A stretch of DNA of 64,000 nucleotides from Microbulbifer halophilus (GTDB lineage Bacteria > Pseudomonadota > Gammaproteobacteria > Pseudomonadales > Cellvibrionaceae): NCBI RefSeq assembly GCF_026183675.1, contig NZ_JAPIVK010000004.1, positions 54,728-118,727 on the forward strand, given 5' to 3'. Shown one piece after another: positions 37,821 through 45,165 of the stretch (its first letter is position 1; the number at the start of each line of letters is the position of its first letter). Both the position numbers and the translations under genes were made by a program. A model generated the notes under the pieces. The model was not told where the DNA came from. It ran no database searches and was given only the letters and a program-made list of their open reading frames with translations.

Positions 37821-37980
37821 AGTGGGCCGTGCGTAAAGTTGTGTAACAAAGGAGCCCAGCCAAAACGTCCAGACCAAGGCGGGAAAGCGCTGGAATAGTG
37901 GTTCTGTTTCGAGCTTTCTCAACGCAGAGCTGGGCGCTTTGGCGCAGCGAACTGTTACAGAACTTTGCGCACGGCCCACT
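37821..37980. repeat. 160-bp imperfect palindrome
   Basis: The terminal arms AGTGGGCCGTGCG-AAAGTT-TGTAACA match in inverted orientation over 28 nt with two differences, and end exactly at 37821 and 37980. Inner paired segments continue (GCCCAGC...GCTGGGC; GAAAGC...GCTTTC), so the whole strand could fold into one long hairpin. It lies between rsmI and the ATP-grasp gene. No ORF inside is convincing. It resembles a non-autonomous repetitive element. Confidence 0.75.
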
Positions 37981-38030
37981 AATTGAGGGGCCCGTTTGCG
38001 GGCCGCCAGCAATCGACACGGGAGCCTGGC

Positions 38031-39329
38031 ATGACCGCGCATGTCTTTGTCATCGGCCTGGATCACTTCCACCTCCGGCAGTTGCGGACCATCCGCAACG
38101 CCGGGGACTACCGCTTCCACGGCCTGCTGCCCTACGACATGGTGGTCAATCCCGAGACCTATCCCATCGGCGAGATGATCGAGCAGGGGAGGCGGGAGCT
38201 CTCCGCTGCCGGTGTGCCGGTGGAGGCCGTCATCGGTCACTGGGACTTCCCCACCACGGCGCTGCTGGCCGTTTTCCGGCGGGATCTCCGCCTCCCGGGG
38301 CCGGGTCTCGCCGCCACCCTGATCGCGGATCACAAATACTGGAGCCGCCTGCGCCATAGGGAGGTGATCCCCGAAAGCGTGCCCCGTTTCCAGAGCCTGG
38401 ATCCGTTCGACCCGGAGGCGGAGCACCGGGTCGAGCTGGATTTTCCCTTCTGGATCAAGCCGGTGATCGGTTTCTCCTCGCAGATGGTATACCGGGTGGC
38501 GGACGCCGCGGAGCTGCACCGCGCCCTGTCGGGCATCCGGCGGGGCATCGGCCGCTTTGGCGAGCCCTTTGCCCGGTTGATGGAACTGGCCCGGATACCG
38601 GCGGACATTCCTGCGGAGATAGAGGCCAACCACTGTGTTCTGGAAAAGCCCATCGACGGTTGGCAGTGCACGCAGGAGGGCTATATCCAGCATGGCGAGG
38701 TGGTGGTCTACGGCACCGTGGATTCCGTTCGCGAGGGACCGCTCGATTCCTCCCTGAGCCGCTACGAGTTTCCCTCCCGCCTGCCGGAGGCGGTCAGGGC
38801 GCGGATGGTGGCCATCACCGAGCGGGCCATTCCCGCCCTGGACCTGGACGACACCCCTTTCAATGTCGAGTACTTCTGGGACCGGGACAGCGACCGGATC
38901 GGGCTGCTGGAGGTCAACGCCCGCATCTCCAAATCCCACTGCCCGCTGTTCGCCGACCTGGCCGGCGCCTCCCATCACGAGGTGGCGGTGGATGTTGCCC
39001 TGGGGCGCCGGCCGGATTTCCCCCGCTGGGAGGGCGAGCACCGGGTCGCGATCAAGTTCATGCTGCGCCGCTTCGAGGACGGAATCGTCACCCGGGTTCC
39101 CGGCGAGGCCGAGCTCAGGGCACTGGAGGCGGAGTTCCCCGGTACGCGGATTCAGGTGGAAGTGAAGGTGGGGGACCGCCTGTCCGAACTGCGCGGCCAC
39201 GAGGTCTACAGCTACGAGGTGGCGGTAATTTTCATGGGTGGCCGCGACCACGGGGAACTGGAGCGCCGCTACCGTGCGCTGGTGGAAAAGCTGCCGCTGG
39301 AAATCGACAAAGAGGGACTGGAAGCGTGA
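38031..39329 (+). CDS. ATP-grasp ligase of unknown substrate
   Basis: 432 aa from the ATG at 38031, which has a good GGGAG Shine-Dalgarno. Residues 1-100 look like a Rossmann-type pre-ATP-grasp domain (FVIGLDHFHLRQLRTIRNAG). The ATP-grasp fold then shows Lys102, FWIKPVIGFSS (Lys143), VLEKPIDG (Glu205), FNVEYFW (Glu280) and the Mg2+ loop LLEVNARIS (Glu294, Asn296, Arg298). Such enzymes join a carboxylate to an amine or thiol through an acyl phosphate. I cannot assign the substrate. Its stop overlaps the GTG start of the next gene, so the two are coupled. The pair interrupts the conserved rsmI-rnpB-mraZ order. Confidence 0.8.
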   Translation: MTAHVFVIGLDHFHLRQLRTIRNAGDYRFHGLLPYDMVVNPETYPIGEMIEQGRRELSAAGVPVEAVIGHWDFPTTALLAVFRRDLRLPGPGLAATLIADHKYWSRLRHREVIPESVPRFQSLDPFDPEAEHRVELDFPFWIKPVIGFSSQMVYRVADAAELHRALSGIRRGIGRFGEPFARLMELARIPADIPAEIEANHCVLEKPIDGWQCTQEGYIQHGEVVVYGTVDSVREGPLDSSLSRYEFPSRLPEAVRARMVAITERAIPALDLDDTPFNVEYFWDRDSDRIGLLEVNARISKSHCPLFADLAGASHHEVAVDVALGRRPDFPRWEGEHRVAIKFMLRRFEDGIVTRVPGEAELRALEAEFPGTRIQVEVKVGDRLSELRGHEVYSYEVAVIFMGGRDHGELERRYRALVEKLPLEIDKEGLEA

Positions 39330-41350
39330 AGATCATCGACCCCCTGCCGCAACCGCTCCGCGAGATCGAGTACATCCAGATCCCGATAAGCGACGGCACC
39401 CGGCTGGCCGCGCGGATCTGGATGCCGGAGAACGCCGAGGCCGAACCGGTGCCCGCCATCCTTGAGTACATTCCCTACCGCCGGCGGGACGGCACCCGCA
39501 GCCGGGACGACATCATGCACGCCTGGTTTGCCGCCCGTGGCTACGCCTGTGTGCGGGTGGATATCCGCGGCAGCGGCGACTCCGAGGGCGTGCTGGAGGA
39601 CGAATACCTGCAGCGGGAGCTCGACGACGGCCTGGAAATCATACGCTGGATCGCCGAACAGCCCTGGTGCAATGGCAGGGTGGGCATGATCGGTATCTCC
39701 TGGGGCGGCTTCAACGGCCTGCAGATCGCCGCGCTCAGGCCCCCGGAACTCAAGGCCGTGGTCAGCGTGGCCTCCACCGACGACCGCTACGCGGACGACG
39801 TCCACCATATGGGCGGCTGCCTGCTGGGGGACAACCTGTCCTGGGCCTCCACCATGTTCGCCTGCAACGCCCTGCCGCCGGATCCGGAGATCGTCGGCGA
39901 GCAGTGGCGCGACCTGTGGTTCCAGCGCCTGCGCGGCAGCGGCCTGTGGCTGGAGAAGTGGCTGCGCCACCAGCGCCGGGACGACTACTGGAAGCACGGC
40001 TCGGTCGGTGAGGACTGGGATGCCATCCGGTGCCCGGTCATGGCCGTGTCCGGCTGGGCGGACGGCTATACCAACGCCGTCTTCCGGCTGCTGGCCAACC
40101 TGCGGGTGCCTCGCCTGGGGCTGGTGGGGCCCTGGAGCCACAAGTATCCCCACCAGGGCGTGCCGGGCCCCGCCATCGGCTTCCTGCAGGAGTGTCTGCG
40201 CTGGTGGGACAAATGGCTGAAGGGCCGCGAGACCGGCATCATGGAGGAGCCCATGCTGCGGGCCTGGATGCAGGATCACCAGCCCCCCACCACCTATTAC
40301 GAGCAGCGCCCCGGCCGCTGGGTGGGCGAGCCCGACTGGCCCTCGCCCAATATCCGCGAGCGCCCGCTGATACTGGCCAGCCCCGGCACCCTGGAGTGGC
40401 CCCACACCGAGGTGGACGAGGCGATGATGACCATCCAATCGCCGCTTTCCGTGGGCCTCTTCGCCGGCAAGTGGTGCTCCTACGCCGCCACCCCGGACCT
40501 GCCCCACGACCAGCGCGAGGAAGACGGCGGTGCCCTGGTGTTCGACTCTGCCAGACTGACAAAGCCCCTGGAGATCCTCGGCGCCGCGCGGCTGGAACTG
40601 ACGCTGGCCGCGGATCGCCCGGTGGCGATGCTGGCCGTGCGCCTTTCCGATGTGGCCCCCGACGACAAGGTGACCCGGGTGACCTACGGCCTGCTCAACC
40701 TCACCCACCGCGATGGCTCGGAAAATCCGCGACCGCTGGAGCCGGGCAGGCGCTACCGTGTGCGGCTGCACCTCAACGATATCGGCCATGCCTTCCCCGT
40801 GGGCAACCGACTGCGGCTGTCGATCTCCACCTCCTATTTCCCCCTGGCCTGGCCGGCCCCGGAGCCGGTGCGGCTGACCATCTTCACCGGTGCCAGCCGG
40901 TTGCTGCTGCCCGAGCGCCCGCGACGGGATACCGAGGATGAGGCCATCGCTTTCCCGCCGCCGGAGGGGGCACGGCCCGCGGCGGTGCGGATGGTTCGCG
41001 AGGGACAGCACAAATGGCGCGTGATCCGGGACCTGGAGACGGATATCTCCACCCTGGAAGTGATCAACGACGACGGCATCGTCCATATCGAGCCGGTGAA
41101 CCTGCACATGCAGCGAAAGACGCTGGAGTGGTACAGCTACCGGGGAGACGACTACACCTCGCCGGAGGGCGAGACACTGTGGGAGTGGGGCTTTCGCCGG
41201 GGTGATTGGAATATCTACACGGTGACCCGCACGGTGCTCGATTCCACGCCCTCGCATTTCCGTATTCACGCCGAACTGGATGCCTACGAGGGCAGGAAGC
41301 GCGTCTACTCCGACAACTGGGACGTGGAAATACCCCGCGACCTGATCTGA
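39326..41350 (+). CDS. CocE/NonD-family alpha/beta hydrolase (X-Pro dipeptidyl-peptidase type)
   Basis: 674 aa starting with GTG at 39326 inside the ATP-grasp stop (GTGA); GAGGG lies upstream. An in-frame ATG at 38660 would run through the ATP-grasp gene and is rejected. The catalytic serine is Ser125 in GISWGGF, with Asp246 (SGWADGY) and His272 (PWSHK) completing the triad. The jelly-roll domain typical of CocE/PepX follows (about 350-530). Then come about 110 extra residues with a Trp-rich stretch (LWEWGFRRGDWNIY), longer than a minimal member. There is no signal peptide. Family members cleave esters, acyl-amides or X-Pro peptides. Confidence 0.85.
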   Translation: MKIIDPLPQPLREIEYIQIPISDGTRLAARIWMPENAEAEPVPAILEYIPYRRRDGTRSRDDIMHAWFAARGYACVRVDIRGSGDSEGVLEDEYLQRELDDGLEIIRWIAEQPWCNGRVGMIGISWGGFNGLQIAALRPPELKAVVSVASTDDRYADDVHHMGGCLLGDNLSWASTMFACNALPPDPEIVGEQWRDLWFQRLRGSGLWLEKWLRHQRRDDYWKHGSVGEDWDAIRCPVMAVSGWADGYTNAVFRLLANLRVPRLGLVGPWSHKYPHQGVPGPAIGFLQECLRWWDKWLKGRETGIMEEPMLRAWMQDHQPPTTYYEQRPGRWVGEPDWPSPNIRERPLILASPGTLEWPHTEVDEAMMTIQSPLSVGLFAGKWCSYAATPDLPHDQREEDGGALVFDSARLTKPLEILGAARLELTLAADRPVAMLAVRLSDVAPDDKVTRVTYGLLNLTHRDGSENPRPLEPGRRYRVRLHLNDIGHAFPVGNRLRLSISTSYFPLAWPAPEPVRLTIFTGASRLLLPERPRRDTEDEAIAFPPPEGARPAAVRMVREGQHKWRVIRDLETDISTLEVINDDGIVHIEPVNLHMQRKTLEWYSYRGDDYTSPEGETLWEWGFRRGDWNIYTVTRTVLDSTPSHFRIHAELDAYEGRKRVYSDNWDVEIPRDLI

Positions 41351-41429
41351 GAGTGCCCGACCGCGAGCTGGCCACTAACTGCCAAATACTCCTTGCCTTC
41401 CCCGGCCCGGCCAATTAATCTCCGCCGCC

Positions 41430-41794
<365 letters not shown>

Positions 41795-41890
41795 CGACAG
41801 ATTTTCCCCGTCGGTTTGACGACCGGCGCAGGTTGGAGTGAGTGCAGCGAAGTCCAACAAGGGGGCTGGGGAACCACCGGGCCTTCCGGT

Positions 41891-41930
41891 CCCCTCTCCC
41901 CCGGCCCCTCTCCCGATGGGAGAGGGGAGC
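41891..41930. repeat. 39-bp CTCCCCTCTCC repeat, copy 4 (inverted)
   Basis: This is the inverted copy between rnpB and the small secreted-protein gene, with ATG replacing the usual CCTCC loop region. TGAGTGCAGCGAAGTCCAACAA just before it (41838-41859) is also shared with the copy at 17371. Confidence 0.75.
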
Positions 41931-41946
41931 TGTGCGGGGAGCGTCT

Positions 41947-42489
41947 TTATGGCTGTTGCGGCTGGGCCGCCGCGGCAAAGGCCTGCATCAACTGGTTGAT
42001 CTCTGCCTTGTGTTCGGCCGCTGCACTCAGGTCGTCCTTCCCGACGCAGGGGAAGTCCTCCCTGAACTGGGCTTCCATCTCTTCAGCCGCTTCCGGTGCC
42101 CGCTGCGCAAGATTCTGCATCATTGTCTGCTTCATGCCGGCGGAGAAGCCGGCCATGGTGGCCTGCAGGTACACGGCGTACTGCTCCGCACTGTCCAGGC
42201 CGTGCTTCCTGGCGATGGCGTCGACCGAGTCGTAGACATCGTGCTTCTGCAGTTTTTCCCTGATGAAGGCCTGCCTTTTCTCCAGGTCACAGCGGTCTGC
42301 CTCAGACACGGGTTTGTTTTCGTCGGACTCCGATTCCGAGGCGAGGGAGGATTCCTGCAGGAGCGGCGCGATTTCCGGGGAGGCCGCCTGCAGCTTTTCC
42401 AGGTTTGCCGGGGTGATCACGGTGTCGGCGTGCGCTGGCAGGCCCAGGGTGAGTGCCAGCAGTGCGGCGGTCAGTGATAGTTTCTTCAT
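41947..42489 (-). CDS. Small secreted/periplasmic protein of unknown function
   Basis: 180 aa. A clean signal peptide (1-21, MKKLSL...GLPAHA) is followed by a helical, Glu/Gln/Ala-rich mature protein. It has two cysteines about 80 residues apart (CDLEKRQ and FPCVGKD), which could form a disulfide. A strong AAGGAG Shine-Dalgarno supports expression. I do not recognise the family. It is convergent with rnpB and divergent from mraZ and is not part of the usual dcw neighbourhood. Confidence 0.72.
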   Translation of the reverse strand: MKKLSLTAALLALTLGLPAHADTVITPANLEKLQAASPEIAPLLQESSLASESESDENKPVSEADRCDLEKRQAFIREKLQKHDVYDSVDAIARKHGLDSAEQYAVYLQATMAGFSAGMKQTMMQNLAQRAPEAAEEMEAQFREDFPCVGKDDLSAAAEHKAEINQLMQAFAAAAQPQQP

Positions 42490-42807
42490 GAAACGCTCCT
42501 TGTCGCAATTGATCGGCCCGGAACGATACTGGCTTGCCCAAAAGCTGACAAGTCGGGCCCCCGGCCCCGTCTTCCATGAGTGTTCCCCGCCGCAAACCGC
42601 GCCAGCTGCCCTAATCGGTATCAGTGTTCGCTAACACCATTCATTTCAGTCGCATTCCCTCGGAACTTAAAGTAACTTCTCAGGTTGAATAAGTAAGTAC
42701 TTGCTCAGCTTTGCAAATACCGCTGTAAAAAACGCCTGTCTATTTCCTGTTCAGCGCTGGAGGCCGCGAAGTTACTGGGAGTTCGCCGCTCTTTGCCGGC
42801 GATTTCC

Positions 42808-42835
42808 TTGACTTTAAGCGGGCCAGATTTATAGT
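42808..42835 (+). promoter_or_regulatory. Candidate dcw (mraZ) sigma70 promoter
   Basis: TTGACT, a 16-bp spacer and TATAGT make one of the better promoter matches in the window. The predicted start site (about 42842) coincides with the first MraZ box, an arrangement suited to repression. Confidence 0.65.
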
Positions 42836-42842
42836 GTCGGAA

Positions 42843-42876
42843 GTGGAGAAAAGTGGAATTTTGTGGGTCTGAGTGG
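42843..42876. promoter_or_regulatory. MraZ-box array (four GTGG units, 10-bp spacing)
   Basis: GTGGA, GTGGA, GTGGG and GTGGT begin at 42843, 42853, 42863 and 42873, exactly one helical turn apart. MraZ is known to bind direct TGGG-type repeats spaced this way before its own gene. A fifth GTGGG at 42894 is one base off phase. Confidence 0.75.
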
Positions 42877-43027
42877 TTTGTTGATGGTCGTGAGTGGGTG
42901 TTTACACCGCGACGATGAAAATCGCGCACAGATCCGTATAAAAATCCGCCAATAGATCTCTCGTTTGAATCGGCGCGCCGGCAGCGTTTTTACCTGCGCA
43001 TTTGCAAACAACGCACTTGGACAAAAA

Positions 43028-43471
43028 GTGTATCTAGGCAGCCACGCAATCAATATGGACGCCAAGGGGCGTCTGGCCATTCCGGCGCGGGTCCGCGACA
43101 CGCTGCTGGAGGATTGCGGTGGGCGCCTGGTGATAACGGCCCATACCGAAGAGCGCTGCCTGCTGGTGTACCCAGAGCCCCAGTGGCAGGAGATTCTTCC
43201 GAAGATTGAAGCGCTTTCCAGTTTCAACAAGGTGGCGCGGCGCGCCCAGCGGCTGTTGATCGGTTACGCCTGTGAACTGCAGGTGGACGGCAACGGCCGC
43301 GTGCTGATTCCGCCCACTCTGCGGGAATACGCCCACCTGGAGAAAAAGCTGATGCTGGTGGGGCAGGGCAAGAAGCTGGAACTGTGGAGCGAAGAGAGCT
43401 GGATGACCTGGCTCGACGACAGTGAAGGCGAGGGTGAAATGCCGGAGGAGATGGCTTCGCTCTCTTTGTAA
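43028..43471 (+). CDS. mraZ: Transcriptional regulator MraZ
   Basis: 147 aa starting with GTG at 43028. The open frame continues 21 codons upstream from a TTG, but homologues begin at the residues corresponding to [15 protein letters not shown]. Two SpoVT/AbrB-like halves are seen: [14 protein letters not shown] (about 11) and [16 protein letters not shown] (about 86). MraZ forms a ring that represses the dcw operon by binding GTGG-type boxes, which are present in the leader. First gene of the cluster. Confidence 0.92.
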   Translation: MYLGSHAINMDAKGRLAIPARVRDTLLEDCGGRLVITAHTEERCLLVYPEPQWQEILPKIEALSSFNKVARRAQRLLIGYACELQVDGNGRVLIPPTLREYAHLEKKLMLVGQGKKLELWSEESWMTWLDDSEGEGEMPEEMASLSL

Positions 43472-43496
43472 TGCCCGGGATTTGAGAAATATGGTC

Positions 43497-43652
43497 TCGG
43501 GAAATGTTGATGTTCGATGCGAAGGCCCTGCTGCCAGCGGCTGTTTGCGGGACCTTCTGCGGCCATGGATGGCCGTGGAGAGCGTACAGGGATGTATTCA
43601 CAGCGTGTCCCGCAAACAGCCGCTGGCAGCAGGGCCGCCCCGAACCCCGAAA
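43497..43652. repeat. Palindromic element with conserved TACAGGGA core (copy 2)
   Basis: The arms at 43523-43552 and 43607-43636 are a perfect 30-bp inverted repeat; GGCCATGGATGGCC forms an inner hairpin. The core TACAGGGATGTATTCACAGC followed by GTGTCCC matches copy 1 between edd and zwf, while the arms do not. It occupies most of the mraZ-rsmH spacer. Confidence 0.8.
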
Positions 43653-43694
43653 GAAGGGGGCGGAGGTCAGCACATAAAGGAGAAGGTAAAAAGG

Positions 43695-44618
43695 GTGTCT
43701 CAGGAACTGCATCGCAGTGTGTTATTGCGCGAGGCCGCGGACGCCCTGGTTACCGACCCGGGCGGTTTTTATATCGACGGCACCTTCGGTCGCGGCGGCC
43801 ACAGTGCGGTGATACTGGAAAGGCTGGGCGAGGGCGGCGAACTGCTGGGGGTGGACAAGGATCCGGAAGCAGTGGATTACGCCCGCGAGCGCTTTGCCGG
43901 CGACGGGCGCTTCTCGATCTGGCACGGCTCCTTTGCCGATATGGACGAGGCCGCCGCGGACAGGGTCGGACAGGTGACCGGCATATTGCTGGACCTGGGT
44001 GTCTCCTCGCCGCAACTGGACCGGGCCGAGCGCGGTTTCAGCTTCCGGCAGGATGGCCCGCTGGATATGCGCATGGATACCAGCCGCGGCATTAGTGCGG
44101 CGGAATGGGTCAACAGCGAGTCGGAAGCGGAACTCGTCAGGGTTTTCAAAGAGTACGGCGAAGAGCGTTTCGCCCGTCGCATGGCCGGCGCCATCGTGCG
44201 CCGCCGTGCAGAAAAGCCGTTCGAGCGCACCCTCGATCTGGCGGAAGTGGTCAAGGCAGCCAATCCCGCCTGGGAAAAGGGCAAGCACCCGGCGACACGG
44301 GTATTCCAGGCAATCCGCATCCATATCAATGGAGAGCTGGACGACCTGAAGCAGGCGCTGGAGAAGTCGCTGCAACTGCTGGCCCCCGGCGGTCGGCTGG
44401 TGGTGATCAGCTTCCACTCGCTGGAGGACCGCCTGGTGAAGCGGTTTATCCGCGAAAAGGAACGCGGCCCCAAACTGCCGCGCGGCCTGCCGGTGATGGA
44501 CACCGAGATCGTCAGGCCGCTGCGCTCGGTGGGCAAGGCGATCAAGGCGAACGACGTCGAGGTGGACGAAAACCTGCGCTCGCGCAGCGCCGTGATGCGG
44601 GTCGCCGAGAAGTGTTGA
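43695..44618 (+). CDS. rsmH: 16S rRNA N4-methyltransferase (C1402)
   Basis: 307 aa from the GTG at 43695, preceded by AGGAGAAGG; the frame is open for 91 codons upstream, but these cover mraZ and the palindrome. It methylates N4 of C1402 in 16S rRNA, the partner modification to RsmI. SAM-binding GTFGRGGHS (about 33), [12 protein letters not shown] (about 98) and the C-terminal [16 protein letters not shown] are diagnostic. Second gene of the cluster. Confidence 0.94.
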   Translation: MSQELHRSVLLREAADALVTDPGGFYIDGTFGRGGHSAVILERLGEGGELLGVDKDPEAVDYARERFAGDGRFSIWHGSFADMDEAAADRVGQVTGILLDLGVSSPQLDRAERGFSFRQDGPLDMRMDTSRGISAAEWVNSESEAELVRVFKEYGEERFARRMAGAIVRRRAEKPFERTLDLAEVVKAANPAWEKGKHPATRVFQAIRIHINGELDDLKQALEKSLQLLAPGGRLVVISFHSLEDRLVKRFIREKERGPKLPRGLPVMDTEIVRPLRSVGKAIKANDVEVDENLRSRSAVMRVAEKC

Positions 44619-44754
44619 GCGATTGGCGGATAGCGGTGAAGAAGCCGTTAAACCGCCGGTTACAAACTCGGGTTTCGGGGAGCCGTAGCGGGGTGCGCCT
44701 TGTGCCGCCGGGGACTTCGTCTCCAGAACCTGCGTTGCAAAAGAGTAGGCGCCT

Positions 44755-45030
44755 ATGAGAGGCAAACGAACATTGCTGGTAGCCGCCCTGTGGCTCGGCA
44801 CCATCGCCTCGGCACTGGCGGTGGTCCACACCACACAGCGCAGCCGCGCGCTGACCGCCGAGCTGGTGGAAGCGCAGAAAATCCGCGATGAACTGCGCTT
44901 CGAACAGGAGCGCCTGCTGCTGGAAAAGGGCGCCTGGTCGGCCTACAGCCGCATCGAAAAGGTGGCGCGGGACGAACTGAACATGCATGTACCGTCGCCG
45001 GATGAGCGGGTGCTGGTGCCGGCGGAATAA
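44755..45030 (+). CDS. ftsL: Cell division protein FtsL
   Basis: 91 aa bitopic membrane protein: short cytoplasmic N-terminus, one hydrophobic segment (about 4-24), then a periplasmic coiled coil (TAELVEAQKIRDELRFEQERLLLE) and the conserved end VARDELNMHVPSPDERVLV. It forms the FtsQLB complex that activates FtsWI. The position between rsmH and ftsI is universal. Confidence 0.93.
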   Translation: MRGKRTLLVAALWLGTIASALAVVHTTQRSRALTAELVEAQKIRDELRFEQERLLLEKGAWSAYSRIEKVARDELNMHVPSPDERVLVPAE

Positions 45031-45050
45031 CGAAAAGATTGAACGGAGCC

Positions 45051-45125
45051 CGCCGTAGGAGCCTGCTTGCAGGCGAAGAGAACGGAGCCGCTGAGGTCTT
45101 CGCCTGCAAGCAGGCTCCTACGGCG
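45051..45125. repeat. Perfect 28-bp inverted repeat between ftsL and ftsI
   Basis: CGCCGTAGGAGCCTGCTTGC... at 45051-45078 is exactly complementary to 45098-45125, with a 19-nt loop. Single copies of the unit (TTCGCCTGCAAGCAGGCTCC) occur at 56294-56313, and a degenerate one at 34558-34586. It resembles Pseudomonas-type REP pairs. In RNA it would give a very stable hairpin between ftsL and ftsI. Confidence 0.85.
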
Positions 45126-45165
45126 ACATAGTCCAAACAGATAAAGCGATAGGGATGGGAGCGCC

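Larger units (their letters stand above)
42490..43027. promoter_or_regulatory. dcw operon control region
   Basis: This 538-bp, comparatively AT-rich region precedes mraZ. It contains the candidate main promoter (42808-42835) and four phased MraZ boxes (42843-42876), and leaves a 5' leader of roughly 185 nt before the mraZ GTG. No ORF is convincing. Confidence 0.65.

Noticed and set aside
37821-37980. Integron attC site
   Set aside because: The size and hairpin form are similar, but the conserved RYYYAAC/GTTRRRY core pair is not seen at the ends and there is no integrase or cassette array nearby.
38660-39325. 222-codon N-terminal extension of the CocE/NonD hydrolase
   Set aside because: The extension lies wholly inside the ATP-grasp gene in another frame and has no conserved residues; a GTG with a Shine-Dalgarno at 39326 fits the family.
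43422-43694. 91-codon N-terminal extension of rsmH
   Set aside because: It covers the end of mraZ and a palindromic element; homologues start at the GTG at 43695.
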